NCBI RefSeq assembly: GCF_900115495.1
Contig: NZ_FOWR01000018.1
Span: 35,591 to 99,590, forward strand
Reading direction: 5' to 3'
Length of the DNA stretch: 64,000 nt
Source of the DNA: Enterovibrio norvegicus DSM 15893
Lineage (GTDB): Bacteria; Pseudomonadota; Gammaproteobacteria; Enterobacterales; Vibrionaceae
Made by a program: the position numbers and the translations under genes. Of this stretch, positions 36,257 to 45,180 are shown in pieces. The notes under the pieces were generated by a model. The model searched no databases, had not been told where the DNA came from, and saw only the letters and a program-made list of their open reading frames with translations. Position 1 is the first letter of the stretch. Each line of letters begins with the position of its first letter.

Positions 36257-36480
36257 CATTGGATAACTGTGATCCCAAACTCGTCATTGGCTAACCAAAT
36301 ATACCGTCGCTCTGATTTACCTTGTCGCGCCGATACGATGGTTTTCACCCTGCCTTTTTTCACCCAAACAGACAACATGGCATCAACACCATCCTCTGAA
36401 AGGTTAAACACTTTTGCCAATTCAGCTTGGCTGCATTTCGGGTGTGCCTCAATGTACTGTTTAAGATCCGTGAGAATCAT
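36256..36480 (-). CDS. feoC: FeoC-like regulator of the ferrous iron transporter
   Basis: Predicted 74-residue winged-helix protein, third gene of feoABC. It reads MILTDLKQYIEAHPKCSQAELAKVF and ends GKSERRYIWLANDEFGITVIQ. E. coli-type FeoC binds a [4Fe-4S] cluster through four cysteines in the wing; only C16 is present here, so cluster binding is unlikely. It may instead stabilise FeoB by protein contact. ATG 36480 was chosen because it overlaps the feoB stop (ATGA) and matches homologues; the longer frame lies inside feoB. Confidence 0.85.
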   Translation of the reverse strand: MILTDLKQYIEAHPKCSQAELAKVFNLSEDGVDAMLSVWVKKGRVKTIVSARQGKSERRYIWLANDEFGITVIQ

Positions 36481-38759
36481 AGTGTTGCCCAGCACTGTGT
36501 TTTTTCTCGCTTCGCATAAACACCTAAACCAAAAATACTCAGTAACATCACCGCAATACTTGCAGCAATCCACAGCATGCTGGTAACGGGCGACAATGAG
36601 AACGCCAGCACTTGATAACACAAGGTTGCCGCGACAACCGCTAGCAGCATCGTCCAACCCGCAATGAAGGCCGAAAACGCACGCCCAAACTCACGAACAT
36701 ATGCGCCCATTGCTGCAACACATGGCGTGTAGAGCAAGATGAAAACAAGGTAAGCGAATGCGCCCGCGGCAGAGAAGTTCACATTCAAGTTCGCAAAGAT
36801 GCTCAAATCAACACCTTGGTCTTCCGCCACCGTTTCTTGATCAGGTAAATCGCCCACATCAATGCCCAACGGGTCTGCAAAATTGATCCCTAAAAGGTTC
36901 TCTGGAATGCTTTGCACGGCTTCTTGAAGACTGCCCGTAAGATCATACTCAGCACTTTCTTCATCAGACGGTGAGGCATACAGGTTGTTCAACGTACCTA
37001 CCACGGCTTCTTTCGCAAAAATGCCTGTGATGATACCAACCGTTGCTGGCCAGTTATCTTCTTGAATACCAATAGGTGCAAAGATAGGGGTGACGATTTT
37101 CGCCGCTTCCGACAACACGGATTGTTCTGAATCTTGGTTGCCAAAGCTGCCATCTGTGCCAATCGAATTGAAGAAACTCAGAATGGTCACCACAACGACG
37201 ATGGTTTTGCCCGCACCCAATACAAAGCGCTTGAGCTTATGCCATGTTTTGAACATCACGTCTTTTAATCGTGGCAGCTCATAACGAGGCATTTCCATGA
37301 TCAAGGCTTCGCTATCACCAGGGAACAACGTGCGTCTAAGTACCATGCCCGTAAAAATCGCCGCAGCAATACCAAGAAGGTAAAGAAGGAAAACGATGTT
37401 TTGACCATGTTCTGGGAAGAATGCCGCGGCAAACAATGCATAAACAGGAAGCCTCGCACCACAAGACATGAACGGTGCCATTGCAGCCGCAAGTCGGCGC
37501 TCTCTTTCCTGATCAAGGGTACGCGTTGCCATGATGGCAGGCACATTACAGCCAAAGCCCAACACCAATGGCACGAACGCTTTACCTGGCAAACCGACCT
37601 TTTGCATAAATTTGTCGAGCACAAAGGCAGCGCGCGCCATATAGCCTGAACTTTCCAGCAATGACATGAAAAGGTACAAACACGCAATAACAGGGATGAA
37701 GGTCGTAACCGTTTGAATACCGCCACCAATGCCGTCCGCGATGATCGTCACTAGCCAAACGGGTAAATGGTTATCCAGCAGGTAATGCCCCCCATCCACC
37801 AGCACTGCGCCTGTACTGATATCGAAGAAATCGATAAATGCGCTGCCGATATTAATAGAGAACATGAACATCAGGTACATCACCACAAAGAACAGTGGCA
37901 GCCCTAACCAACGGTTTAGCAATACATCATCTATTGCGTCGGTCACTCGCGCCGTTAGCGGTAAATCTTGCTGTTTGCACTGATGGCACATGTCGGCCAC
38001 TTGCGAATAGCGCACATCCGCAATGACTAAATCGGTGTCCGCTTTATTGCTTAGTTCAGTGGTAATTTGCTTCACATGTGCTTGCGCATCCGCTGAAAGC
38101 TGGTTCAGCAAAATAGCATCACCCGCAAGCAATCGAATCGCCGCTGCGCGTTGATACTGAATCTCGGTGTCTTTTAGGGATGCTGCGATCGTCGAAATAG
38201 CGGACTCAATATCAGATCCATATTGAATAGATAACGGCGGACACGCTTGTGCAGGTTGAATTTGTGTTGGTAACGCCTGTTTGAATACTTCAACGTCAGC
38301 CATCGACGTGGCTGTCACAGTAAGAACTGGACAACCAAGGGCGTGAGCTAACACATCGGTGTCGATAGAGAAGCCTTGCTGTTGCACAACATCCATTTTA
38401 TTCAACACCACCACCATTGGGCGGCCAAGCTCTCGCAATTGCAGCGTTAAATAGAGGCTGCGTTCTAAACTGCTGGCATCAAGAACATTAACGATAAGAT
38501 CGCTTGGGTGTGTGAAAAGCGCAGTGATCGCGATGGACTCATCAAGACTGTTTTCACCGTCAGCGTTATCTAACGTGTATATGCCTGGCAAATCAGTGAT
38601 CAGAAAACTCTCATCACCAATGTGTGCTTGCCCTGTTTTTTTATCTACCGTCACCCCTGCCCAGTTACCAATTTCTTGGCGACCACCGGTCAAACGGTTA
38701 AACAGTGTCGTTTTGCCTGAGTTAGGGTTACCGACAGTAAGTAGTTGCTTACTTTGCAT
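36477..38759 (-). CDS. feoB: Ferrous iron transport protein B
   Basis: Predicted 760-residue inner-membrane Fe(II) transporter. The N-terminal G domain has G1 GNPNSGKTTLF at residues 10-20, G3 DLPG at 56-59 and G4 NKMD near 121. A helical spacer leads to two Gate motifs of the membrane core; typical stretches are PLVLGFGCNVPAIMATRTL and a late FILLYTPCVAAMGAYVREFG. It imports ferrous iron under low-oxygen conditions. It overlaps feoA by 11 bases and feoC by four. Confidence 0.97.
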   Translation of the reverse strand: MQSKQLLTVGNPNSGKTTLFNRLTGGRQEIGNWAGVTVDKKTGQAHIGDESFLITDLPGIYTLDNADGENSLDESIAITALFTHPSDLIVNVLDASSLERSLYLTLQLRELGRPMVVVLNKMDVVQQQGFSIDTDVLAHALGCPVLTVTATSMADVEVFKQALPTQIQPAQACPPLSIQYGSDIESAISTIAASLKDTEIQYQRAAAIRLLAGDAILLNQLSADAQAHVKQITTELSNKADTDLVIADVRYSQVADMCHQCKQQDLPLTARVTDAIDDVLLNRWLGLPLFFVVMYLMFMFSINIGSAFIDFFDISTGAVLVDGGHYLLDNHLPVWLVTIIADGIGGGIQTVTTFIPVIACLYLFMSLLESSGYMARAAFVLDKFMQKVGLPGKAFVPLVLGFGCNVPAIMATRTLDQERERRLAAAMAPFMSCGARLPVYALFAAAFFPEHGQNIVFLLYLLGIAAAIFTGMVLRRTLFPGDSEALIMEMPRYELPRLKDVMFKTWHKLKRFVLGAGKTIVVVVTILSFFNSIGTDGSFGNQDSEQSVLSEAAKIVTPIFAPIGIQEDNWPATVGIITGIFAKEAVVGTLNNLYASPSDEESAEYDLTGSLQEAVQSIPENLLGINFADPLGIDVGDLPDQETVAEDQGVDLSIFANLNVNFSAAGAFAYLVFILLYTPCVAAMGAYVREFGRAFSAFIAGWTMLLAVVAATLCYQVLAFSLSPVTSMLWIAASIAVMLLSIFGLGVYAKREKTQCWATL

Positions 38760-38982
38760 TGTTTAATACCTCAATATTTTCAGCAAGGCTTAAACGAAGC
38801 GCGATATCACAGCCACGAACTCGAACCTGAATAGGGTCACCCATAGGTGCAATGCGCACCACAGTCACTTGTGTATCAGGCAATAACCCCATCGCCATCA
38901 ATTTTTTACGCGGAATAACCGGTACGTTCGCAAGCGACGTTACGCGACCAGACAATCCCGGTTTGAGCTCAGCTAGCTTCAT
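38749..38982 (-). CDS. feoA: Ferrous iron transport protein A
   Basis: Predicted 77-residue SH3-like cytoplasmic protein needed for FeoB activity. It reads MKLAELKPGLSGRVTSLANVP and contains LMAMGLLPDTQVTVVRIAPMGDPIQVRVRG, the family core. I moved the start from 39012 to ATG 38982, since homologues begin MKL and the upstream part overlaps a Fur-box-like site. First gene of feoABC. Confidence 0.92.
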   Translation of the reverse strand: MKLAELKPGLSGRVTSLANVPVIPRKKLMAMGLLPDTQVTVVRIAPMGDPIQVRVRGCDIALRLSLAENIEVLNNAK

Positions 38983-38991
38983 AATCACAAC

Positions 38992-39010
38992 CAAAATGAG
39001 AATCATAAAC
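38992..39010. promoter_or_regulatory. Fur-box-like site upstream of feoA
   Basis: CAAAATGAGAATCATAAAC matches 14 of 19 positions of the Fur consensus (GATAATGATAATCATTATC). It lies immediately upstream of the feoA start, so iron-bound Fur would block feoABC. Confidence 0.65.
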
Positions 39011-39299
39011 ATTTGCGACTAAAGTATTGCAAAATGTTTCTCATATAAAGTTGTTTTTGATCAACAAACAAACGGTTTAGAAAGATCGGCCTGAGCGACC
39101 AAACGTTAAAATCGTCAAATTCACGTCATCTGCACACGTAAAACTGTCAGGAAAGCGGACGCTTTGCCCGATATTTTGTATCCATAGTCTTTTTATGGAC
39201 TACGTCATTTCCCGTTAATTTCGTTAAAAACCAGATGAATGTACGCATTTAGCACCCTAATAATTTAGAGGCGCTACAAAAAAAACCAAGATTTTTAAT
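39011..39299. other. Non-coding region upstream of feoA and the ncRNA candidate
   Basis: About 290 bases without a supported gene. A small hairpin-like TCCATAG-TCTTTTTATGGA lies near 39180-39198. No promoter could be assigned with confidence in either direction. Confidence 0.35.
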
Positions 39300-39478
39300 C
39301 GGAATGAAATAATGGCGGGAAATTACTATCTGCGGAATGGGGGAAACCGCTTTAATGGATTCATCTAATCGAAACAAATTCCAGACGGTGTGTGGTTACC
39401 CACACACCTCCGGCAGCAAGCGAAGGTGTCTTTGGCACCCGTGGTATAGCTTGGCGGCTATACCACGCTCTTTTTTTT
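39300..39478 (+). ncRNA. Candidate small RNA with three 3' hairpins and a terminator
   Basis: Three stem-loops follow each other: GGTGTGTGG/CCACACACC at 39387-39408, GGTGTC/GGCACC at 39425-39439, and CGTGGTATAGC/GCTATACCACG at 39440-39467 followed by CTC and eight T (39471-39478). The last is a clear rightward terminator, yet no rightward gene precedes it: feoA runs left and the next gene converges. The 5' end is a guess. The tail is antisense to the last codons of the AraC-type gene. No known RNA family was recognised. Confidence 0.45.
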
Positions 39479-42283
39479 CTCTATCCCTTCTTTATTTTTA
39501 TCTTCTTTGAACTGCGAAGGTGTGCAGTTGTATTTTGCTTTGAACGATTTGGCAAAGTAAGACGGCTCATTAAAACCGCATGCAACAGCAACATCGGAAA
39601 TCTTATCCCCTTGTAGCAACATGCAACCTGCCTGTTCCAGTCGCGTTGTAATCAACGCTTCCTTAAACGTACAACCGAACTCTACTTTAAAGCGCCGTTG
39701 AAGACTTCGTTCTGAGATAAACAGTGCTTTTGCAAGGATAGATGGTGAATATTCAGGATCATGGAAATGAGTACCAATATGCGCGCTGACTGATGCTCGC
39801 CATTCATTGGACTCATCAAGATCGTCTTCCTGATGTTCTACTAAGCGTTCCAACTCACCGAGTAACGGCGTTTCTTCAATCGACGATAGCATTTTAGGCA
39901 AAGGTAAGTGGCGGTAATCGTCGCTGACCTGCGGCGTCACCTCAACAAAGTGCTGCTGTTTTGCAATGGTTGCCACTTTCTTATGCACCGTTTCTCTAAG
40001 CTGTCTATTTTGAGCTTTGATAATCATTGTTCGTTTTCGAACCACAAGGTAACCCACGCCCCCCATCAAAAGCATAAAGCTGATGTAGTACCAAGGGTTA
40101 TAGAACCAAGGTGCGTTGATTGAAAAAGACAACAATGTTACTTCACGTTCTGGATCTGCGCGCGTCGGGCTTTTTACAATGAGGGCATAATTCCCAGGTT
40201 CGAGGGAATCAAAGACTAAACGCTGATCTTGCGTACTGTACCAGTTACCAGCACCACGCCCATCGAGGCGATATTGGAGCTCTTTCCGGTTTCCAAACGG
40301 CATTAGGCCAACGTCCACCATCAAGGCACTCTTACTTGAAAACGCCAATGGCTCGCTGTGTTTTGCCCCTAAGCGCCAAGGCTTACCATCCACAAACAGC
40401 GCCCCAATACTGGCTTCAACCACTTCCCGTTCAAACAGGTCACCTATTGTTTGTAGATTAAAGGAAAACACACCCCAGTCTCCAGCAAGCGCGAGGGTGT
40501 CATCACTAAAATGGCAATAATGTGGCAATGTCGAAGCTTGCTTGAATTGGCTCGCGTTGTAAGCAACAGTTGGTACACCAACTAGCATAGGCAGTTTTCG
40601 TATGCCCTTACTGGTCACCAGCAACGCTGCTTCATCAGTAAGTGAAATGCACCGTGTACGCTCTTCCGCGCTATTGAACATCAGCGGTTCAATTCCCACA
40701 GCCGACGGTTGATGCAATCGACGATAAACGCCTCGATTCGTTAGCACCCATAGATAACCATAGCTATCGGCTTCCAAACTCTGAACGGCACCAATTTGTT
40801 CGCGAGACACTACTTTATTGAAAGCACCATCATAGAAATGAAAAATGCCATTGGTCGTACCCAACCAAATACCTTCATCGTCCATGTCAACGACAGCATG
40901 TAGACGTGTATTCTCATCACCCGACCACTCATTGCCGTAGTTAACGATCGTTTCTGTTTTTGGCCAATAGCGATACACACTGCTTCCAGCCATGATCCAA
41001 AGCGAATGAGAATCCGCAATCACGCGGTCAATTGGCTGACGAGTGAACATCGATGGTACACGCCAATGCTCTTCTTCTAACGTTGCTGATGAATACGCAT
41101 ACAGGCCCGATGATGCAGCAACCCAAAGGGTGGCATCTAACCTATCCATGCTTTCGACAACAATGTTTAATGTGGCAACACGTTGCTTTTCAAGGGTGCT
41201 GGAGGACAGTGCAATCAACTTATTCCTCACGCTCATAAAATAGCTATCGCGATCTTTTTCTAAGCCGCTTATGCGTCCTTCACTCATCACGTCACGAATA
41301 TCATGGAGCGGAAAGCGCGCAATATTGATTGCGATGACGGAACGATAGTTTAGTGCCCGATCAGTCGCGACCCATAAGTCACCATTGTCCGCGATTTCAA
41401 TGTCATAAACGTTCTTCCCGGCAAAACCATACATGTCATCCGCATTATTCTCGATCTGTCGAAATTGAACAGATGAGTAATCAAGGTGCAGGCTAACGCG
41501 CAAGCCGTCTCGCCCTCCAACCCATACACCCTCATCGTTGACGTTGATACTTGAAATGACTGAGTCGCTGAGAAGTTTTCCCCCTAAATACCAATGCTGC
41601 GATGTCTCTCCTTTTGCAACCGCCAGTTCATCGTGGTGTAAAACGAAGACACCTTCACGAGTACCAACCCATATTGCATCATCAACATCTTGTACCGTTG
41701 TTATTGATGCATGTGAAAACACAGGAATGGCGGTGTTCTCTTCAAAATAGAGGTCGTTGTCTTTTAGAAAATATGTGCGCTTCGCCGTCGTGAAAATTCG
41801 CTTAACGGGTTGGAGAGAGAGCGTTTCAGGTATTCGTTGGCCCTTTTGAAACGCAACGACGGCGTTTTTGGTGGAGACCCATAGGCGTTGTTCATTCGCG
41901 ATGATTTGAGTAGGACCGTCAACGTCATGCCTTGTCAGTGTGTTTTCATTTTGATTGTATTCGTACAAGTTGTCATCGGCGATCAACCATAAGGCGCCAT
42001 CAAAGACTTCAAGACTAGAAACAGGCATAGACAGCGTAGGGACAAACGCTTCAAGTGCATGAAAGTGAACGCCGTCGTAATAGCTGACGTTACCTGCGGT
42101 ATCGAGCAACCACATCCCCGAGCTCCCCACCGACTTAATGGATTCGACGGACGTCGTATCATTCGGCTGCTGAAAAGGAAATGCATAGAAAATAGGGTCA
42201 GCAAACGATAGACGAGCTGCAATCAGCAGTATAAAAGCCATAAAGTAACGGAAAAAGGTTCGAACATGCAAAAAGCGAGGCAT
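39458..42283 (-). CDS. Membrane beta-propeller sensor fused to AraC-type DNA-binding domain
   Basis: Predicted 941-residue protein. A signal-anchor region ends near residue 28. Residues 30-620 hold many propeller repeats typical of periplasmic sensors (for example DGVHFHALEAF, DGALWLIADDN, EGIWLGTTNGIFHF). A Y_Y_Y-like domain follows near 650-715 (LQYRLDGRGAGNWYSTQDQR). One transmembrane segment lies near 733-752 (WYYISFMLLMGGVGYLVV), then a linker and an AraC HTH pair at 829-930 (FISERSLQRRFKVEFGCTF and CGFNEPSYFAKSFKAKYN). There is no kinase or receiver domain, unlike hybrid two-component sensors with this propeller. It would signal directly from periplasm to DNA; ligand unknown. Confidence 0.88.
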   Translation of the reverse strand: MPRFLHVRTFFRYFMAFILLIAARLSFADPIFYAFPFQQPNDTTSVESIKSVGSSGMWLLDTAGNVSYYDGVHFHALEAFVPTLSMPVSSLEVFDGALWLIADDNLYEYNQNENTLTRHDVDGPTQIIANEQRLWVSTKNAVVAFQKGQRIPETLSLQPVKRIFTTAKRTYFLKDNDLYFEENTAIPVFSHASITTVQDVDDAIWVGTREGVFVLHHDELAVAKGETSQHWYLGGKLLSDSVISSINVNDEGVWVGGRDGLRVSLHLDYSSVQFRQIENNADDMYGFAGKNVYDIEIADNGDLWVATDRALNYRSVIAINIARFPLHDIRDVMSEGRISGLEKDRDSYFMSVRNKLIALSSSTLEKQRVATLNIVVESMDRLDATLWVAASSGLYAYSSATLEEEHWRVPSMFTRQPIDRVIADSHSLWIMAGSSVYRYWPKTETIVNYGNEWSGDENTRLHAVVDMDDEGIWLGTTNGIFHFYDGAFNKVVSREQIGAVQSLEADSYGYLWVLTNRGVYRRLHQPSAVGIEPLMFNSAEERTRCISLTDEAALLVTSKGIRKLPMLVGVPTVAYNASQFKQASTLPHYCHFSDDTLALAGDWGVFSFNLQTIGDLFEREVVEASIGALFVDGKPWRLGAKHSEPLAFSSKSALMVDVGLMPFGNRKELQYRLDGRGAGNWYSTQDQRLVFDSLEPGNYALIVKSPTRADPEREVTLLSFSINAPWFYNPWYYISFMLLMGGVGYLVVRKRTMIIKAQNRQLRETVHKKVATIAKQQHFVEVTPQVSDDYRHLPLPKMLSSIEETPLLGELERLVEHQEDDLDESNEWRASVSAHIGTHFHDPEYSPSILAKALFISERSLQRRFKVEFGCTFKEALITTRLEQAGCMLLQGDKISDVAVACGFNEPSYFAKSFKAKYNCTPSQFKEDKNKEGIEKKKSVV

Positions 42284-42561
42284 GGGGGCTCCACCGCAGT
42301 AACGCGTATTTTTGATTCCGCAGATTTTCTCAGGTTTTATTTACTGCTATCCAAGTGCGATTCATTACTGCAACAGTGATCACACAAACAAAACAACATT
42401 GAACGCGACAAGGATGAAGCCTATACGGAAACCAATAAACCGCCTTACAAAGCACTTCGATTGAGACGGGGATGACGAAGGGAATATATAAAGGCGCCAA
42501 ACCCAGAGGGTTCAGCGCCAAGATATCTAGCACGGTATTAAATGGTCGTGCGCGTTTTTAA

Positions 42562-43464
42562 TTACGGCTGAAAGCACTCTAAATAGCTCGCTCCTAAAGA
42601 CAGCAGGAAGTCTTTATAACCTTGAGTACTTAGATCCAAGTCTTGCGCCATGGGGTCTAGCTCAACAAGTTTCACACCCGTTCCTTTGGTCACACTCTTT
42701 ATGAGAGACGGATTGAATTGAGGTTCAGTAAACACGCATTGTGCTTCTTTATTCTGCAATGTTGTACGAATGGTCACCAAGGTTCTTGCACCAGGTTTAC
42801 GCTCTGGATCGACGGTGAAGTGCCCTCTCGGAGATAAACCGAAAGCACTTTCAAAGTAACCATACGCATCATGAAACAGGAAATAGCCTTTGTTTTCGAT
42901 CGCAGCGAAATTATCCGTTAATACCTGCTGCGTTTGGGATATTTCAGCCACAAACTCATCGTAATTGTTTTTATATTCGGCGGCGTTTTGCGGGTCTTTT
43001 CTTGCTAAGTATTCACGTACTGCTTCTGCAATCACTTTGCTTTGTTCTGGCCCTAACCAGATATGACCATCGATACCTGCGTGATCATGGCCATGATGAT
43101 CGTGATCGTCATGCCCTTCCTGCTCTCCGTAATACATCACTGGCATGCCATCATAATTGGTTAGCTGCAGTGCATTCTTTTGAGTTAATAATATTTTTTC
43201 AAGGAACAACTCGAGTTCAGGACCAACCCAAACCACCATGTCAGCCGATTTTATCTTTTTAATGTCGGAAGGCTTCAACGCATAGTCGTGCGGCGAGGCA
43301 TTGGTTGGCAGCAGAACATCAACATTGGCTCTCTCGCCTGCAATATCATTCACGATCAAGGCCAGCGGTTTGATGGTGGTAACAATGGATAAAGGGGATG
43401 CTGAGGCAGCACAAGTAACAACCAAGCTAGCAATAGCGAGGAGACGAGGAAGATTCAATCTCAT
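42562..43464 (-). CDS. znuA: Zinc ABC transporter, periplasmic binding protein
   Basis: Predicted 300-residue exported zinc receptor. A signal peptide ends near residue 22 (ASA). The cluster A-1 fold shows VTTIKPLALIVNDIAG, LPTNASPHDYALKPSD with a zinc His, and a His/Asp-rich loop HDDHDHHGHDHAGIDGHIW. Later histidines appear in FHDAYGYFE. I moved the start from 43536 to ATG 43464 because this gives the signal peptide. Divergent from znuCB across a Zur box, which places all three under zinc control. Confidence 0.94.
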   Translation of the reverse strand: MRLNLPRLLAIASLVVTCAASASPLSIVTTIKPLALIVNDIAGERANVDVLLPTNASPHDYALKPSDIKKIKSADMVVWVGPELELFLEKILLTQKNALQLTNYDGMPVMYYGEQEGHDDHDHHGHDHAGIDGHIWLGPEQSKVIAEAVREYLARKDPQNAAEYKNNYDEFVAEISQTQQVLTDNFAAIENKGYFLFHDAYGYFESAFGLSPRGHFTVDPERKPGARTLVTIRTTLQNKEAQCVFTEPQFNPSLIKSVTKGTGVKLVELDPMAQDLDLSTQGYKDFLLSLGASYLECFQP

Positions 43465-43500
43465 AAGTGTTCCGACGGTTGGTGATTTTATCGTGGCGCA

Positions 43501-43521
43501 AAGTGTTATAATATAACACTT
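43501..43521. promoter_or_regulatory. Zur box, perfect palindrome between znuA and znuC
   Basis: AAGTGTTATA, central A, TATAACACTT: a perfect 21-base palindrome closely matching the gammaproteobacterial Zur operator with its TGTTATA-N-TATAACA core. It can control both divergent transcripts. Confidence 0.88.
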
Positions 43522-43545
43522 CCTTTTAAACATCATGTCGAATTT

Positions 43546-44304
43546 ATGTCCGCACCTCTTGTTACACTCAATAACGTTTCCGTCGTATTTGATGGCAGAA
43601 GCGTTCTGGACAGGGTTACGTTTTCCCTATACAGAGACAAAATCACCACGCTTATTGGTCCCAATGGTGCAGGAAAGTCGACATTGGTCAAAACGGTTAT
43701 AGGCCTAAACAAACCCACGGAAGGCAATGTTGAACGCAGCCGCAATGTGAAGATTGGTTATGTTCCCCAAAAACTTCACCTTAACGATGCGCTGCCGCTT
43801 CGCGTAGAGCGCTTTCTAAAGCTAAACCCTTTTGCAACATCCGCTTCTATTAACGAAGCCCTGTCACTCGTGGGCGCAACAAAGTTACTCAACGCAAACA
43901 TGCACACGCTTTCAGGCGGTGAAACACAACGCGTTTTGCTAGCAAATGCTGTGCTGAAAAAACCTGATTTATTGGTACTTGATGAGCCAGTTCAAGGTGT
44001 TGATGTCACCGGTCAACTCGCACTCTACAGTCTCATTGCCAAACTGAAAGCCAAACTGCACTGTGGCATTTTAATGGTCTCCCATGACCTGCACCTTGTG
44101 ATGGCAAAAACGGATGAGGTCATTTGTTTGCAGCACCACATTTGCTGTTCAGGTGCGCCTGATTCAATTTCATCACACCCAGAGTATGTAGCGATGTTTG
44201 GCCGCCAAGAAAGCGAGCAGCTCGCCTTGTATCACCATCACCACAATCACGACCACGATCTATCAGGCAATCCTGTTGGTCCTTGCCAGCATGGAGATCA
44301 TTAA
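43546..44304 (+). CDS. znuC: Zinc ABC transporter ATP-binding protein
   Basis: Predicted 252-residue ATPase driving zinc uptake through ZnuB. Walker A is [12 protein letters not shown], the signature is [14 protein letters not shown] and Walker B is [12 protein letters not shown]. The C-terminal tail is His-rich ([11 protein letters not shown], then CQHGDH), suggesting a metal-sensing or buffering role. The start lies only 24 bases after the Zur box, and no strong Shine-Dalgarno is visible. ZnuB follows one base after the stop. Confidence 0.94.
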   Translation: MSAPLVTLNNVSVVFDGRSVLDRVTFSLYRDKITTLIGPNGAGKSTLVKTVIGLNKPTEGNVERSRNVKIGYVPQKLHLNDALPLRVERFLKLNPFATSASINEALSLVGATKLLNANMHTLSGGETQRVLLANAVLKKPDLLVLDEPVQGVDVTGQLALYSLIAKLKAKLHCGILMVSHDLHLVMAKTDEVICLQHHICCSGAPDSISSHPEYVAMFGRQESEQLALYHHHHNHDHDLSGNPVGPCQHGDH

Positions 44305-44305
44305 G

Positions 44306-45091
44306 ATGCTTGAGTTTTTGACCATTCCTGTTCTCGCGGGCATTTTGATCGCAGCCGCAGTCGGCCCCCTGGGCTCGTTTGTCGTATGGCGAAAAATGGC
44401 TTACTTCGGTGATACGTTAGCGCACGCCTCGCTGTTGGGTTTGTCACTTGGGTTTATTTTTCAAGTTAACTTGAACGTCGCGCTGGTTGCGAGTTGTTTA
44501 CTGATCGCCATGTTGTTGGTCGGCTTGCAACGAAAAAGCAGTGTATCGACCGATACGCTCCTTGGCATTATCGCGCACACATCCCTCTCGTTAGGCTTAG
44601 TGTCTATCAGCTTGGTCGATGATTTACGTGTCGATCTTATGGGGTATCTATTCGGTGATCTGCTGTCCGTTTCAAGCACTGATCTGGGCTGGATTACGCT
44701 TGGCTGTGGGCTAGTGACGCTTACGCTAATAAAAATGTGGCGTCCTCTTCTTGCCATTACGGTCAATGAAGAACTTGCGCGTGTGGACGGATACAATGTT
44801 GATCGACTTCGACTAGTGCTTATGCTCATGGTCGGGTTGGTTATTGCCATTGCGATGAAATTCGTTGGTGCGCTGATCATTACTTCCTTAATGATCATTC
44901 CTGCGGCAACCGCGAGACGTTTCTCCACGAGCCCAGAAAAAATGGCGATACTCGCCAGCGTGATTGGTGTACTTTCGGTGCTTGGCGGTATCTCGCTGTC
45001 TTGGTTTGAAGATACGCCAGCAGGCCCATCAGTGGTTGTGTTTGCCGGCTTATTATTTTTCATTAGCCAATTCCGCCGACAAGTGGAATAA
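44306..45091 (+). CDS. znuB: Zinc ABC transporter permease
   Basis: Predicted 261-residue inner-membrane permease with about eight hydrophobic segments. It begins MLEFLTIPVLAGILIAAAVG and contains WRKMAYFGDTLAHASLLG near residue 27 and a late LMIIPAATARRFS stretch typical of the family. I moved the start from 44198 to ATG 44306: GGAG lies upstream and the longer frame overlaps znuC out of frame. Forms the zinc channel with ZnuC. Confidence 0.93.
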   Translation: MLEFLTIPVLAGILIAAAVGPLGSFVVWRKMAYFGDTLAHASLLGLSLGFIFQVNLNVALVASCLLIAMLLVGLQRKSSVSTDTLLGIIAHTSLSLGLVSISLVDDLRVDLMGYLFGDLLSVSSTDLGWITLGCGLVTLTLIKMWRPLLAITVNEELARVDGYNVDRLRLVLMLMVGLVIAIAMKFVGALIITSLMIIPAATARRFSTSPEKMAILASVIGVLSVLGGISLSWFEDTPAGPSVVVFAGLLFFISQFRRQVE

Positions 45092-45114
45092 ACCAATACG
45101 CCGTATGGAACGCA

Positions 45115-45143
45115 TAAAAAAACCGCTCATAGGAGCGGTTTTT
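45115..45143. terminator. Bidirectional terminator between znuB and sucD
   Basis: AAAAAAACCGCTC, loop ATA, GGAGCGGTTTTT; serves both converging transcripts. Confidence 0.85.
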
Positions 45144-45180
45144 ATTTTTCAGCGTATCCGAAGACAGCGCATTAGCTGTA

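Noticed and set aside
39356..39530. Small rightward ORF through the hairpins upstream of the AraC-type gene end
   Set aside because: It reads through a strong terminator and lacks a well-spaced ribosome site; the RNA-structure reading fits better.
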